A stretch of DNA of 64,000 nt from Demequina sp. NBRC 110054 (GTDB lineage Bacteria > Actinomycetota > Actinomycetes > Actinomycetales > Demequinaceae). Within the stretch, counting starts at the first letter, position 1. Each line of letters opens with the position of its first letter. A model generated the notes under the pieces. That model did not search any database and was not told where the DNA came from. It worked only from the letters and a program-made list of their open reading frames with translations. The position numbers and the translations under genes were made by a program. Positions 40,448 to 50,168 of the stretch are shown one piece after another. Where the stretch lies: positions 248,001 through 312,000 of the forward strand of contig NZ_BBRK01000004.1 in the NCBI RefSeq assembly GCF_002090115.1. The letters run 5' to 3'.

Positions 40448-41208
40448 CAGTCCTCTGCTTCGTCGTGAGGGTGCGTGCCGTGCCTCTCCGCGCGGCGCTC
40501 GCGGATCGTCGGACGCACCTCGATCTGGCCGGTCACGAGGCGCTCCTCGATGTCAGCCGCGAGGTCGGGCAGCTCAGGCTTGGTGAAGCCGAGCAGCGCG
40601 AGGATCTTGTCCACGAAGAAGCCGAGGACGACGCCCGCGACGACGCCCGCGACGATCGAGAAGAAGAGGTTGTCCTCGGGGAAGATCGAGCCCGCGACAG
40701 TGCCCAGGAGGATGCCCCACCCCGCCCAGATCGTGACGGCGACGGCGTCGACTCCCATGAAGCGGCGGTGCGGGTAGCGCAGCGCGCCCGCCATGAGGTT
40801 CACGGCGACGCGCCCCATCGGGATGAACCTCGCGGCGATGATGAAGGTCGTGCCGCGACGCTCGAGCTGATGCTCCGCCCAGTCCAACGCCCGTCGGGGC
40901 TTGTCGCGGGTGAGCATCCCCCAGTTGCGGGGGTCGAAGCGCGCGCCGACGAGGTACGCGATCTGATCCCCGCACCAGGCACCGATCGCGCCCGCGAGGA
41001 AGATGAGGATGAGGATCGGGGTCCCGGTCTGCGCGGACGCAGTCGACGTCGCGATGATGATCGACTCCGACGGGACGACGGGGAAGATCGCATCGATCAG
41101 CGACATCAGGAACGTCAGCGGATAGATCCACAGCGACTCCGCGAAGAGCAGGATCCACTCGTTGAGCCGGTCGCTCGTGTGCAGGATCCAGTCGAGGGTG
41201 TCGTTCAC
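40447..41208 (-). CDS. DedA family membrane protein
   Basis: A 253-residue DedA/VTT-domain protein. FPVVPSESIIIATS, GDQIAYLVGARFD, the conserved ARFIPMGRVAVNLMAG and a final glycine-rich membrane segment (IVAGVVAGVVLGFFVDKIL) are typical. DedA proteins include undecaprenyl-phosphate and phospholipid translocases. A basic, His-rich C-terminal tail follows (RERRAERHGTHPH). The GTG at 41208 is chosen as the usual N-terminus. An ATG 17 codons upstream is an alternative. It is coupled to the downstream methyltransferase gene. Confidence 0.9.
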   Translation of the reverse strand: MNDTLDWILHTSDRLNEWILLFAESLWIYPLTFLMSLIDAIFPVVPSESIIIATSTASAQTGTPILILIFLAGAIGAWCGDQIAYLVGARFDPRNWGMLTRDKPRRALDWAEHQLERRGTTFIIAARFIPMGRVAVNLMAGALRYPHRRFMGVDAVAVTIWAGWGILLGTVAGSIFPEDNLFFSIVAGVVAGVVLGFFVDKILALLGFTKPELPDLAADIEERLVTGQIEVRPTIRERRAERHGTHPHDEAED

Positions 41209-41292
41209 CCCGTCAGTCTTCCAGGCTCGAACCGGACCGGCATCGGGTGGTCCCCCCATTCCGCGCTCGGCGGAAGGATGATTCGCGGCGGT

Positions 41293-41817
41293 TCAGCAGG
41301 AGTCTGACGGAGCGAGCACGATGCGCAGCCTCGAGAACACCGTGTGGACGTGACCGCCCGAGCGGTAGGTGATCGCGATCTCGTCGATGCGCGCCTTGCT
41401 CGACGCGTCCTCAGGGGTGATCGCGACCAGCAGTGTCCCGAAGGCGCCGGGAGCGACGACGGCGTCCTCGCCGGGCGCCACCGCGTCGGCCATCGCATTC
41501 GCGGCGAAGGGCTCGTCGGAGGGCCACTCGAGCGACATGACAGGCTCGGCGTCCTGGACGAGAAGGTCGACTTCCGCAACGTTCCTGGCGCTCGTCGCAC
41601 GGACCTTGAGGATCACCGCGGCGTCCGCGTTGCCCTGGTTGTCCAGCGACGTGCCGAAGTACTTCACTGCCCCCTCAGTGGTGACGTAGCCACAGATCGC
41701 GTTCCCGTCGTCGACCCCGAGCGGCCCGTCACCGAGGACCGCGCAGCCGGACAGCATCGTCGCTACGAGCGCGACGACTGACGCGGCGACGAGCGCGCGT
41801 GAGAACGGCCCTGTCAT
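41293..41817 (-). CDS. putative lipoprotein, unknown function
   Basis: A 174-residue exported protein. The signal peptide (residues 1-24) ends in the lipobox LSGC. The mature part looks like a beta-rich domain with ICGYVTTEGAVKYFG, two strand-like blocks and a single C-terminal Cys. No family was recognised. ATG 41817 has AGGGGGATTC upstream, and a longer frame upstream has no signal of its own. DedA lies downstream on the same strand after 84 bp, and glmM lies upstream. Confidence 0.75.
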   Translation of the reverse strand: MTGPFSRALVAASVVALVATMLSGCAVLGDGPLGVDDGNAICGYVTTEGAVKYFGTSLDNQGNADAAVILKVRATSARNVAEVDLLVQDAEPVMSLEWPSDEPFAANAMADAVAPGEDAVVAPGAFGTLLVAITPEDASSKARIDEIAITYRSGGHVHTVFSRLRIVLAPSDSC

Positions 41818-41946
41818 GAATCCCCCTGATGCCCCCACGCACCCATGCGGGCGTGCGGTGATCAGAGCATAGTGGCACCGAGAGGCGCCAGTGCGGGATC
41901 TGTGGAACGCGCGCAAGCGCAGGTGCCCCGCCGACGCGCGCCGGGC

Positions 41947-43308
41947 TCAGAGCGCGAGCCGCTCCTTGACGACGCTCGCGAGCGTGTCGGCGTGGTGACG
42001 CGCGTCCTCGGACGTCGCGGCCTCGACCATGACGCGGACGAGCGGCTCCGTGCCGGACGGGCGCAGCAGCACGCGTCCCGAGTCCCCGAGCTCCTCGCGT
42101 GCGGTGGCGACGGCCTCCGCGAGCGCGGTGTCGGTGTGGACGCGGCTGCGGTCGACCCCGGCGACGTTGATGAGGACCTGCGGCAGGGTCGCGATCGCGG
42201 CGCACTGCTCGCGCAACGGCCCGTCCGAGGCGACACGGGCCCCGAGCATGAGCGCGGTGAGCACCCCGTCGCCTGTGGTCGCGAACTTGGAGAGGATGAT
42301 GTGGCCCGACTGCTCGCCGCCGAGGACGTAGCCGTTCTCGCGCATCGCCTCGAGCACGTAGCGGTCGCCCACCGCGGTCTCGACGATCTCGATCCCCGCC
42401 TCGCGCATCGCGTGGTGCAGGCCGAGGTTGCTCATGACGGTCGCGACCAGGGTGTCGCGGTAGAGGACGCCCAGGCGCTTCGCGGCGATCGCCAGCAGGC
42501 CCATGATCCGGTCGCCGTCCACGACCTCGCCGGTGTGATCCACCGCGAGGCAGCGATCGGCGTCGCCGTCGAAGGCGACCCCCATGTCGGCGCCGTGCTC
42601 GACGACGGCGGCCTTCAGCGGACCGAGGTGGGTCGAGCCGACGCCGTCGTTGATGTTGAGGCCGTCCGGCTCGGCGTTGATGACGATCACGTCGGCTCCC
42701 GCGGCACGCAGCGCCTCGGGACCGACGAGGCTCGCGGCGCCATGCGCGGCGTCCACGACGAGCCTCACCCCGGCAAGCGGGGTCTCGAGCCCGGTGAACT
42801 GACGCACCGCGCCGACCACGTGGTCGACGTACTCGGACGCGAGATCCTGCGCGCGCACGAGGCGGCCGACGGCGGCACCGAGGGGCCGCTCCCAGTCCTC
42901 TCCCAGACGCGCCTCGATGGCCTCCTCGACGGCGTCGTCGAGCTTGTGGCCTCCGCGCGCGAAGAACTTGATGCCGTTGTCCGGCATGGCGTTGTGGGAG
43001 GCGGACACCACGACGCCCAGGTCCGCCCCCGTGGACGCGGTGAGGAAGGCGACCGCGGGAGTCGGCACGACGTCCACGTTCAGGACGTCCACCCCCGCGG
43101 AAGCAAGACCGGCCGCGACCGCCGCGCTCAGGAACTCGCCTGAGGCGCGGGGGTCGCGGCCGATGACGGCACGGGGACGGTGTCCGGAGAACTCGCCCCG
43201 CTCGGCCAGCACGTGGGCTGCGGCGACCGCGAGGTCCACCGCCAACTCCGCCGTGAGGTCGCGGTTGGCAAGTCCACGGACACCGTCCGTGCCGAAGAGT
43301 CGAGGCAT
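41947..43308 (-). CDS. glmM: phosphoglucosamine mutase
   Basis: A 453-residue alpha-D-phosphohexomutase, converting glucosamine-6-P to glucosamine-1-P. It starts [10 protein letters not shown]. The phosphoserine loop is [13 protein letters not shown] (Ser104). The metal-binding loop is [14 protein letters not shown], the sugar-binding loop contains GGEQSGHII, and the phosphate loop near the end is [20 protein letters not shown] lies 7 nt before the ATG, suggesting a leaderless transcript besides read-through from rpsI, whose stop is 17 bp upstream. The rplM-rpsI-glmM order is common in actinobacteria. Confidence 0.96.
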   Translation of the reverse strand: MPRLFGTDGVRGLANRDLTAELAVDLAVAAAHVLAERGEFSGHRPRAVIGRDPRASGEFLSAAVAAGLASAGVDVLNVDVVPTPAVAFLTASTGADLGVVVSASHNAMPDNGIKFFARGGHKLDDAVEEAIEARLGEDWERPLGAAVGRLVRAQDLASEYVDHVVGAVRQFTGLETPLAGVRLVVDAAHGAASLVGPEALRAAGADVIVINAEPDGLNINDGVGSTHLGPLKAAVVEHGADMGVAFDGDADRCLAVDHTGEVVDGDRIMGLLAIAAKRLGVLYRDTLVATVMSNLGLHHAMREAGIEIVETAVGDRYVLEAMRENGYVLGGEQSGHIILSKFATTGDGVLTALMLGARVASDGPLREQCAAIATLPQVLINVAGVDRSRVHTDTALAEAVATAREELGDSGRVLLRPSGTEPLVRVMVEAATSEDARHHADTLASVVKERLAL

Positions 43309-43325
43309 ATGCCCGACTGTATCGT

Positions 43326-43805
43326 TTAGCGCTTCGAGTACTGCGGGGCGCGACGGGCCTTCTTGAGGCCGGCCTTCTTGCGCTCCACCGCACGGGCGTC
43401 ACGGGTCAGGAAGCCCGCCTTCTTGAGCGCCGGGCGGTTGGTCTCGATGTCGATCTCGTTGAGGGCACGGGCCACGCCGAGGCGCAGCGCACCGGCCTGA
43501 CCCGAGGGGCCGCCACCGTGGATACGGGCGTGCACGTCGAACTTGCCCTCGATGTCGAGGAGCGCGAACGGCTCGTTGACGAGCTGCTGGTGCACCTTGT
43601 TCGGGAAGTAGTTCTCGAGGTCGCGGCCGTTGAGGACCCACTTGCCGGTGCCGGGCACCAGGCGAACGCGGGCGACGGCCTCCTTGCGGCGGCCGAGGCC
43701 GGCGCCGGGGGCGATCTCCGAGGTGCCCTTGCCGCGCTCGACGGCGGTCTCGGTCGTGTACTCGGTGGGGGTCTCGTTATCGACGTCGGTCGTCACATCT
43801 GCCAT
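43326..43805 (-). CDS. rpsI: 30S ribosomal protein S9
   Basis: A 159-residue S9. The core (from about residue 32, [17 protein letters not shown]) is standard and ends in the universally conserved R-A-P-Q-Y-S-K-R tail that reaches the P site. The first 30 residues are an acidic Thr-rich extension ([16 protein letters not shown]), as often seen in actinobacteria. It follows rplM by 20 bp in the L13-S9 operon. Confidence 0.97.
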   Translation of the reverse strand: MADVTTDVDNETPTEYTTETAVERGKGTSEIAPGAGLGRRKEAVARVRLVPGTGKWVLNGRDLENYFPNKVHQQLVNEPFALLDIEGKFDVHARIHGGGPSGQAGALRLGVARALNEIDIETNRPALKKAGFLTRDARAVERKKAGLKKARRAPQYSKR

Positions 43806-43825
43806 GATTCTTCGTTCCTTCAGGA

Positions 43826-44269
43826 CTACTGCGCGACCTGCGCGATGGTGAACGGCTTGGGCTGCTGCGCGGCGTGGGGGTGCTCGGCACCCGCGTACAC
43901 CTTGAGCTTGGAGATCTGGTCACGGCCCAGCTTGTTGTGGGGGAGCATGCCCTTGACGGCGTTCTCGATCACGCGCTCGGGCTGCTGCTCGAGGAGCTCG
44001 CCGATCGCCTTGGTCTTGAGGCCGCCCGGGTAACCGGAGTGACGGTAGACCATCTTGTCGGTGAGCTTCTTGCCGGTGAGGGCAACCTTCTCAGCGTTGA
44101 TGACGATCACGAAGTCGCCGGAGTCGACGTGGGGGGCAAAGGTCGCCTTGTGCTTGCCGCGAAGCAGCTGAGCAGCCTGCGAGGCAAGACGACCGAGAAC
44201 CACGTCCGTCGCGTCGATGACGTACCAGTCCTTGGTGACGTCACCCGCCTTGGGAGAATACGTACGCAC
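43826..44269 (-). CDS. rplM: 50S ribosomal protein L13
   Basis: A 147-residue L13 beginning [20 protein letters not shown], with [11 protein letters not shown] and [13 protein letters not shown] as family markers. It is the first gene of rplM-rpsI. A clear promoter lies 120-150 bp upstream, with a small hairpin in the leader. Confidence 0.97.
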   Translation of the reverse strand: MRTYSPKAGDVTKDWYVIDATDVVLGRLASQAAQLLRGKHKATFAPHVDSGDFVIVINAEKVALTGKKLTDKMVYRHSGYPGGLKTKAIGELLEQQPERVIENAVKGMLPHNKLGRDQISKLKVYAGAEHPHAAQQPKPFTIAQVAQ

Positions 44270-44299
44270 TGTGAAGCCTTAACTTTCGGAGTTCTGAGC

Positions 44300-44316
44300 G
44301 CGGGCAAGTTGCCCGC
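44300..44316 (-). promoter_or_regulatory. leader hairpin of the rplM mRNA
   Basis: GCGGGC and GCCCGC pair around a 5-nt loop in the untranslated leader, 31 bp before the L13 start. L13 operons in other bacteria are feedback-controlled through leader structures. This one is too short to assign to a known family. Confidence 0.35.
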
Positions 44317-44389
44317 AAAGGGTTCGGTCGGCGTACCTGCGAAGGGCGAGTGGGAGGCACCATCCACGGGGAGCGCACAACGACGACCA

Positions 44390-44419
44390 AGTTTACCGGC
44401 GTGTCGGTACCTCGGTCAA
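44390..44419 (-). promoter_or_regulatory. candidate promoter of rplM-rpsI
   Basis: On the minus strand TTGACC (44419-44414) and TAAACT (44395-44390) are 18 nt apart, a good sigma-70-type match. The predicted leader is about 110 nt. Confidence 0.6.
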
Positions 44420-44462
44420 ACCGTAGGGCGTGGCAAGGGGAACGAGACGCCCACGGACACCC

Positions 44463-45359
44463 TCAGCGTACCTCTCCGGGGTCACGCCGACCCCTGGTCT
44501 GGGACGCGCGCGCGGCCATCGCATCGTCCGCGGGATAGTCCACATGCTCGAGCGTGAGGCCGTGCGCGGGGGCGACCGCGATGGCCTGGGAGCGCTCCGG
44601 GTGTGCGGCGACGTCGCCGAGCCACGCGAGGTCGCGGCGCCCCTCCCCCACCGCAAGGACGGCGCCCACGAGGCCACGGACCATCGAGTGGCAGAAAGCG
44701 TCCGCGCGCACGGTCGCGACCACGAGACCCTCGTCAGGGCCATCCGCGGGACGCGCCCACGAGAACTCGACGAGCTCCCTGATGGTCGTCGCGCCCTCCC
44801 TGGCCTTGCAGAAGGCGGCGAAGTCGCGCAGCCCGGTCAGGGTGGACGATGCGGAGTCGAGGGCCGCGACGTCGAGCGCACGGGGGTGGTGGACGACGTG
44901 GGCGCGACGGAGAGGGTCGCGGCGCGCGGGGTCGTCGCACAGCCGGTACGCGTAGCGACGCTCCAGGGCGGAGAACCGCGCGTCGAAGCCCTCCGGGGCG
45001 ACCGAGACCTCCCGGACGACGATGTCGTGCGGCAGAACGCCCGTGAGGCGCGCCCTGAGGGCATCGTGCGGGGCGCGGTCCGAGCGCCCCGGCAGCCGCT
45101 CCCACGCGTCCGCGGGGAGGTCGACGTGAGCGACCTGCCCCCGCGAGTGCACTCCCGCGTCGGTGCGGCCGGCCACCGTGAGCCGCAGCGGGGCCGCCGC
45201 CGAGCCGTCGCCGCGGCGGACGACGCGCATGAGCGCGCTCTCGAGCTCGTCCTGGACCGTCCTCAGACCGGGCTGCGCGGCCCAGCCGTGGAAGTCGGTG
45301 CCGTCGTAGGAGAAATCGAGACGGGCCCGCACGACGTCACTGCTGAGCAGCTCGGTCAT
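44463..45359 (-). CDS. truA: tRNA pseudouridine(38-40) synthase
   Basis: A 298-residue TruA. LDFSYDGTDFHGWAAQP is the N-terminal motif. The catalytic aspartate lies in VAGRTDAGVHSRGQV, and FCKAREGATTIRELV and DAFCHSMVRGLVGAVLAVG are typical of the C-terminal half. It follows rplQ by 48 bp at the end of the alpha operon, the usual place. A terminator-like hairpin lies between them, but read-through is likely. Confidence 0.95.
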   Translation of the reverse strand: MTELLSSDVVRARLDFSYDGTDFHGWAAQPGLRTVQDELESALMRVVRRGDGSAAAPLRLTVAGRTDAGVHSRGQVAHVDLPADAWERLPGRSDRAPHDALRARLTGVLPHDIVVREVSVAPEGFDARFSALERRYAYRLCDDPARRDPLRRAHVVHHPRALDVAALDSASSTLTGLRDFAAFCKAREGATTIRELVEFSWARPADGPDEGLVVATVRADAFCHSMVRGLVGAVLAVGEGRRDLAWLGDVAAHPERSQAIAVAPAHGLTLEHVDYPADDAMAARASQTRGRRDPGEVR

Positions 45360-45382
45360 GCGGGCCCGTCCCGGTGTTCATC

Positions 45383-45398
45383 CACCCCCGAGGGGGTG
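45383..45398 (-). terminator. short hairpin between rplQ and truA
   Basis: CACCCCC-GA-GGGGGTG gives a 7-bp GC stem 10 bp past the rplQ stop. It could attenuate transcription into truA. Confidence 0.45.
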
Positions 45399-45407
45399 AG
45401 AGTCGAC

Positions 45408-45935
45408 TTACTTGTCGTCGCCCTCGGCGGGAGCGTCGGCGGCCTCGGGGGCCTCCTCGACGGTCTCCTCGGTCTCGACGGTCTCCTCGGCGGGAGCCTC
45501 CTCGACCTTCTCAGCCTTCGGCGCAGCCTTCTTGGTGGCCTTCTCCGCCTCGGCCTTGACCGCCTTCTTGGCCGGCGCGCCGAACTCGACGAGCTCGATC
45601 ACGGCCATGGGGGCGTTGTCACCCTTGCGGTTGCCGACCTTGGTGATGCGGGTGTAGCCGCCGTCGCGCTCCGCGAAGCCCGGGCCGATCTCGGTGAACA
45701 GGGTGTGCACGACGCCCTTGTCCGAGATGATGCCGAGCACGCGACGACGCGAGGCGAGGTCGCCGCGCTTCGCGAAGGTGATGAGGCGCTCGGCGTAGGG
45801 ACGCAGGCGCTTCGCCTTGGTGACGGTGGTGGTGATGCGACCGTTCTCGAAGAGGCTCTGGGCCAGGTTCGCCAGGATCTGGCGCTCGTGGGCCGGGCCG
45901 CCGCCGAGGCGGGCTCCCTTGGTGGGGGTAGGCAT
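45408..45935 (-). CDS. rplQ: 50S ribosomal protein L17
   Basis: A 175-residue L17. The core (1-120) starts [20 protein letters not shown] and is standard. After VIELVEFG a tail of about 55 residues follows, first Lys/Ala-rich ([18 protein letters not shown]) then strongly acidic ([18 protein letters not shown]). Similar tails occur on L17 of other actinobacteria. It lies 12 bp after rpoA. Confidence 0.97.
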   Translation of the reverse strand: MPTPTKGARLGGGPAHERQILANLAQSLFENGRITTTVTKAKRLRPYAERLITFAKRGDLASRRRVLGIISDKGVVHTLFTEIGPGFAERDGGYTRITKVGNRKGDNAPMAVIELVEFGAPAKKAVKAEAEKATKKAAPKAEKVEEAPAEETVETEETVEEAPEAADAPAEGDDK

Positions 45936-45947
45936 AGGGGTTGTTCC

Positions 45948-46940
45948 TTACTCGTCGTTGCCGGAGAAGTAGACGCCGGCGGCCGCGCCACCGTCGTACT
46001 CGATGCCGGAGTCCTTGAGGGAGAAGCCGAGCTCCTGCAGCTTCTCCTTGACCTCGGTGATCGACTTCTGGCCGAAGTTGCGAATGTCCATCAGGTCCGT
46101 CTCGCTGCGCGCCGTGAGCTCACCCACGGTGTGGATGCCCTCGCGCTTGAGGCAGTTGTACGAACGCTGCGTGAGGTTCAGCTCCTCGATGGGCTGGTTG
46201 TAGTCCTCCTCGAGCGCCTCGTCGGTGTCCGACGGGCCGATCTCGATGCCCTCAGCGTCCTCGTTCAGCGCCTTCGCGAGCGAGAACAGCTCGACGAGGG
46301 TCGAGCCCGCCGAGGCGAGCGCGTCACGCGGGGAGATGGACGACTTGGTCTCGACATCGATGACGAGCTCGTCGAAGTCGGTGCGCTGGGCGACACGGGT
46401 CGCGTCGACCTTGTAGGTCACCTTGAGCACCGGCGAGTAGATCGAGTCGACGGGGATCTGGCCGATCTCCGCGTCGTAGACCTTGTTGAGCGAGGCGGGC
46501 ACGTAGCCGCGGCCGCGCTCGACGGTCAGCTCGACCTCGAACTTCGCCTTCGAGTTGAGCGTCGCGATGTGGAGGTCCGGGTTGTGGATCTCGACACCGG
46601 CCGGCGGGGCGATGTCGGCACCGGTGACGGCGCCGGCGCCCGACTTGCGCAGGTACATCACGACGGGCTCGTCGTGCTCCGACGAGACCACGAGGTTCTT
46701 GAGGTTCAGGAGGATCTCGGTGACATCCTCCTTGACGCCCTCGATCGTGGTGAACTCGTGCAGGACGCCCTCGAAGCGGACCGACGTGATCGCGGCGCCC
46801 GGGATGGACGACAGCAGGGTGCGGCGCATGGAGTTGCCCAGCGTGTAGCCGAAGCCCGGCTCCAGCGGCTTGAGCGAGAACTGCGAACGGTTCTCCGAGA
46901 TGACCTTCTCGGTGAGGGTGGGACGCTGTGCGATGAGCAC
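45948..46940 (-). CDS. rpoA: DNA-directed RNA polymerase subunit alpha
   Basis: A 330-residue RpoA. The N-terminal assembly domain (to about 230) contains [19 protein letters not shown]. The C-terminal domain (about 250-310) has the UP-element binding helix-hairpin-helix [20 protein letters not shown] and [19 protein letters not shown] 46940 gives the standard [10 protein letters not shown]-terminus. The frame seven codons longer is not conserved. The usual upstream neighbour rpsD is missing. Confidence 0.97.
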   Translation of the reverse strand: MLIAQRPTLTEKVISENRSQFSLKPLEPGFGYTLGNSMRRTLLSSIPGAAITSVRFEGVLHEFTTIEGVKEDVTEILLNLKNLVVSSEHDEPVVMYLRKSGAGAVTGADIAPPAGVEIHNPDLHIATLNSKAKFEVELTVERGRGYVPASLNKVYDAEIGQIPVDSIYSPVLKVTYKVDATRVAQRTDFDELVIDVETKSSISPRDALASAGSTLVELFSLAKALNEDAEGIEIGPSDTDEALEEDYNQPIEELNLTQRSYNCLKREGIHTVGELTARSETDLMDIRNFGQKSITEVKEKLQELGFSLKDSGIEYDGGAAAGVYFSGNDE

Positions 46941-47043
46941 GGTTGTTTCCTTTCCGAGCACCCGCTATTTGATGCTCGCAAACCTGAGGCCCGTCTGAGG
47001 CCTCAGGGTCAGCGTAGGGAAGTGAGAGTGACGGCGCGCGGCG

Positions 47044-47072
47044 ACCGCCGGGACCCGTGGGGTCCCGGCGGT
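47044..47072 (-). terminator. terminator-like hairpin between rpsK and rpoA
   Basis: ACCGCCGGGACCC and GGGTCCCGGCGGT form a perfect 13-bp stem with a GTG loop, 7 bp past the rpsK stop, where rpsD would normally begin. A second palindrome (CTGAGGCCTCAG, minus strand) lies nearer rpoA. It may be a real terminator, a processing site, or a scar of rpsD loss. Confidence 0.6.
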
Positions 47073-47079
47073 GACGCTG

Positions 47080-47469
47080 CTAGCCGCGGCGGCGCTTCGG
47101 CGGGCGGCAGCCGTTGTGCGCCTGCGGGGTGACGTCCTTGATGGAGGTCACCTCGAGGCCGGCGGCGGTCAGCGAGCGGACGGCCGTGTCGCGACCGGAG
47201 CCCGGGCCCTTGACGAAGACGTCAACCTTGCTCATGCCGGCGTCCTGGGCACGGCGCGCGGCGGCCTCGGCGGCCATCTGCGCGGCGTAGGGGGTCGACT
47301 TGCGCGAACCCTTGAAGCCCACCTGGCCCGACGACGACCACGACACCACGGCGCCCGAGGGGTCCGTGATGGAGATGATCGTGTTGTTGAAGGTCGACTT
47401 GATGTGAGCCTGACCGTGCGCGACGGTCTTCTTGATCTTCTTGCGCGGCTTGCGTGCGGGAGCTGCCAT
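47080..47469 (-). CDS. rpsK: 30S ribosomal protein S11
   Basis: A 129-residue S11 with [35 protein letters not shown] and the C-terminal [11 protein letters not shown]. It follows rpsM after 3 bp and is the last ribosomal gene before the hairpin that precedes rpoA. Confidence 0.97.
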   Translation of the reverse strand: MAAPARKPRKKIKKTVAHGQAHIKSTFNNTIISITDPSGAVVSWSSSGQVGFKGSRKSTPYAAQMAAEAAARRAQDAGMSKVDVFVKGPGSGRDTAVRSLTAAGLEVTSIKDVTPQAHNGCRPPKRRRG

Positions 47470-47472
47470 GGC

Positions 47473-47841
47473 TTACTTCTTCTTTCCGGCGACGGTCTTC
47501 TTGCGGCCCTTGCGGGTACGCGCGTTGGTCTTGGTGCGCTGTCCGCGGACAGGCATGCCTCGACGGTGACGCAGACCCTGGTAGTTGCCGATCTCCACCT
47601 TGCGGCGGATGTCGGCCTGCACCTCGCGGCGCAGGTCGCCCTCGACGGTGAAGTTGGCCTCGATGTACTCACGGATCGCGACGAGGGTGGCCTCGTCGGC
47701 GTCCTTGACGCGAACGTCGCCGCTCACACCGGTGGCGGCGAGGATCTCGAGAGCGCGGGTGCGCCCGATTCCATAGATGTAGGTGAGTGCGATCTCCATG
47801 CGCTTCTCGCGCGGGAGGTCCACTCCGACAATGCGTGCCAT
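47473..47841 (-). CDS. rpsM: 30S ribosomal protein S13
   Basis: A 122-residue S13, starting [21 protein letters not shown] and ending in the basic [18 protein letters not shown] tail that contacts P-site tRNA. A 127-bp gap with a CCTCGGC/GCCGAGG hairpin (47908-47927) separates it from rpmJ. Confidence 0.97.
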   Translation of the reverse strand: MARIVGVDLPREKRMEIALTYIYGIGRTRALEILAATGVSGDVRVKDADEATLVAIREYIEANFTVEGDLRREVQADIRRKVEIGNYQGLRHRRGMPVRGQRTKTNARTRKGRKKTVAGKKK

Positions 47842-47968
47842 GTAACTGCTACTCCATCAGTAGTCGGAGGTCTGACGCTCGGGCTTCCCGCGGTGGTCTT
47901 GTGCGGGCCTCGGCCTCCGAGCCGAGGGTTCCGGTCTCCCGGTGCCTGAACGAGGTATGACTTCTTGT

Positions 47969-48082
47969 CTAGCCCTGACGCTGCTTGTGGCGCAGGTTGT
48001 CGCAGATGACCATCACGCGGCCACCCCGTCGAATAACCTTGCACTTGTCGCAGATCGGCTTGACGCTGGGCTTAACCTTCAT
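47969..48082 (-). CDS. rpmJ: 50S ribosomal protein L36
   Basis: A 37-residue L36 ([19 protein letters not shown] start). The zinc-ribbon residues C11, C14, C27 and H32 are present, so this is the zinc-binding form. AAGGAAAGAACC lies before the ATG. infA is 46 bp upstream. Confidence 0.96.
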   Translation of the reverse strand: MKVKPSVKPICDKCKVIRRGGRVMVICDNLRHKQRQG

Positions 48083-48128
48083 GGTTCTTTCCTTCGCCGA
48101 AGGCCCCCACCGGGACCGGCGGCGACGT

Positions 48129-48350
48129 TCACTTGTAGCGGTAGACGATCCGGCCGCGGGACAGGTCATACGGGCTCAGCTCCACCACCACACGGTCCTC
48201 GGGGAGGATTCGGATGTAGTGCTGGCGCATCTTGCCTGAGATGTGGGCGAGGACGAGGTGACCGTTCGTCAGTTCCACACGGAACGACGCGTTGGGCAAT
48301 GCCTCGACCACGGTGCCTTCGACCTCGATGACGCCGTCTTTCTTAGCCAT
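48129..48350 (-). CDS. infA: translation initiation factor IF-1
   Basis: A 73-residue OB-fold IF-1, starting [20 protein letters not shown], with [19 protein letters not shown] and the end [13 protein letters not shown]. It is normally directly downstream of map. Here four LRV genes intervene and infA has its own promoter with a leader of about 55 nt. Confidence 0.97.
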   Translation of the reverse strand: MAKKDGVIEVEGTVVEALPNASFRVELTNGHLVLAHISGKMRQHYIRILPEDRVVVELSPYDLSRGRIVYRYK

Positions 48351-48411
48351 GGACTCCGCTAACTTTGGTGGACAGGATATGTTCGGGCGCACAGAAATGG
48401 CCCGACGGACG

Positions 48412-48440
48412 AGTATAGTCCCGCGACGGCCGGCGCACAA
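48412..48440 (-). promoter_or_regulatory. candidate promoter of infA-rpmJ-rpsM-rpsK
   Basis: On the minus strand TTGTGC (48440-48435) and TATACT (48417-48412) are 17 nt apart. The -35 lies inside a GCCGGC/GCCGGC hairpin (48430-48447) just past the last LRV gene, so one unit appears to stop and the next to start here. Confidence 0.6.
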
Positions 48441-48451
48441 GCCGGCGGATG

Positions 48452-49999
48452 CTACCGGAACTCGTTGCGCAGCCGCTGGACCGCCAGATCGGCGATTCGC
48501 GGGTCGCGGTGGTCCGCGAGGAAGCGGACGGTCGACGCGGGCACGCGCACGTTCCTGAGCAGCGCGGCGAGGACGTCGGTGGAGTGGTCACGGCTGAGGA
48601 AGATCACGACCGTGGCCGGAAGGTCGGGGCGTGCGGCGACGGCGGCCCTGACCGAGGCCTTGCGATGCGTCGCGAGAGCCATCAGCTCCTGCCCCGCGGT
48701 GGCCGGGTCCGCAGCCTTGGCGAGCTCGTCACCCTTCTCAGCGGTCTTCTCCGCGGTGGCCTGGCTCGTCGGTGTGGGCGCCGAGGCGGCCGACGCGATC
48801 GTGCGGGGGCGGATGATCTCGCCACCGTGCAGCAGGACCGGCTCGTCGAGCACGATCGCGCTGACGTCGATGGTCTCCGGGGCGGGGCGCGTGTCCACGG
48901 GAGCGTCGGGCTGCTGCGGAGCCGCGGCCTCAGCCTCGGCGACCTGCTGGTCCGTTGCGCCGCTCTCCCCCGAGGCGGCCGGCGCCTCCTCGGTGGGGCC
49001 CGGCTGCTGCGGCGCCGCCGGCGGGGTGGTCTTGGCGGTGACCGCCGCAAAGGCTTCGAATCCCTCGGCGAAGGCCGAGACACCGTGGTCAGCGGAGGCG
49101 CCGCCGAGGCGCGAAGCGCGGGCACGGCGCGAAGCAGGGCGAGCCGTGGGGGTGTCCTCGGGCGCGGCGGACGGAGCGCTGCTCTCGGCCCCCTCAGGAT
49201 CGGCGGATCCCGATGCAGCGGATTCGGGCGCGTGGGAGTCGCGCGGAGCCTCGCCTTCGTCCTGCGCCTCGAGCTGCGGCTCCACCTCCTCGACCGGCCC
49301 GGTCGGCGCCTGGACCGGCGCGGCGTCGACAGGCTTCTGGTCGGTGGGATCGATGGTCGCAACCGCGGGAGACGTCGTGGACTCTGCGGCCTGCTGAGCG
49401 ATGGCTCCCGTGGAGGGAACGTCATCGTGCGACGAACCGCTGTTGTCGAGGGAGGCGCTCGCCGCGTCGTCCGAGGAGCCGTCGTGGGGCGTGGCCGTGC
49501 TGGGGGCCGACGCCTTGTCGTGGGCGGGCTGCTCAGCGGGGACCTGCGTGGTCGCAACGGGCTCCGCGGAGGAGAGCGCCGTTGCGGAGGCGGCCTGCGG
49601 GGCAGCGGCGGGAGCATTCGGGCCCACGGCCGTGGAGCTGAGAGCTGACGGCGCATGACCGCTCGCGGGCGCCGGGGCGCTGAGTGCGGACGGTGCCGAG
49701 GCTCCACCGCGCATCGGCGAAGGAACGTCGAGCGCGGGGACGTCGATCACGGGCCGAGGCGCAGCAGGAACCTCCGGCGGCTCGGCGACCGAGACGTCCA
49801 TCGGGGTGTCGGCCGCCGCGATCGAGGACGCGGCCCTGGCCGAGACCTGGGGGAGCTCGCTCGTGGGAGCGGAGGCCGCCGACTTCCCCGCGCGCGCCTC
49901 GCGGACGGCAGCGACGTCCAGGAGCGCGACGCCCCGGTCCGAGCGCGTTGCCGCAGGCTGTCGCGAGAAGCCCCTGAACGGCTCTCTCAACTGCGTCAT
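48452..49999 (-). CDS. variant leucine-rich repeat protein with long disordered N-terminal region (LRV-A)
   Basis: A 515-residue protein of two parts. Residues 1-430 are of low complexity, rich in Ala, Pro, Ser, Glu and Thr, with no signal peptide or membrane segment, and are presumably disordered. Residues 435-515 hold three LRV/HEAT-like helical repeats of about 26 residues ([20 protein letters not shown], then RPDLP, then [20 protein letters not shown] and a last [15 protein letters not shown]). The end-of-repeat signature R-P-D-L-P is shared with the three paralogues upstream. ATG 49999 is used. An ATG 19 codons earlier is possible. It is the last of four LRV genes. A protein-protein interaction role is likely, but partner and function are unknown. 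Confidence 0.78.
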   Translation of the reverse strand: MTQLREPFRGFSRQPAATRSDRGVALLDVAAVREARAGKSAASAPTSELPQVSARAASSIAAADTPMDVSVAEPPEVPAAPRPVIDVPALDVPSPMRGGASAPSALSAPAPASGHAPSALSSTAVGPNAPAAAPQAASATALSSAEPVATTQVPAEQPAHDKASAPSTATPHDGSSDDAASASLDNSGSSHDDVPSTGAIAQQAAESTTSPAVATIDPTDQKPVDAAPVQAPTGPVEEVEPQLEAQDEGEAPRDSHAPESAASGSADPEGAESSAPSAAPEDTPTARPASRRARASRLGGASADHGVSAFAEGFEAFAAVTAKTTPPAAPQQPGPTEEAPAASGESGATDQQVAEAEAAAPQQPDAPVDTRPAPETIDVSAIVLDEPVLLHGGEIIRPRTIASAASAPTPTSQATAEKTAEKGDELAKAADPATAGQELMALATHRKASVRAAVAARPDLPATVVIFLSRDHSTDVLAALLRNVRVPASTVRFLADHRDPRIADLAVQRLRNEFR

Positions 50000-50168
50000 C
50001 TCACGCCCCCAAAGCAGGTCTCGCGGCCCACGGACAGGCCCGATGCGCCTCATCGTACTGACCCCCGGCCATTCGTGGCCAGGTTTGTGAAGAATGCGAC
50101 ATCCGACCCTCGATGCCGCTTCTGCCTGGTCACATGCGGTCACCGGCGCTGCGGCGTGCTCGGAGGGG

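Noticed and set aside
45408-45935. The acidic tail of L17 as a novel feature
   Set aside because: Comparable Lys/Ala then acidic tails on L17 (and Arg/Gly tails on S3) are common in actinobacteria, so they were noted only in the feature entries.
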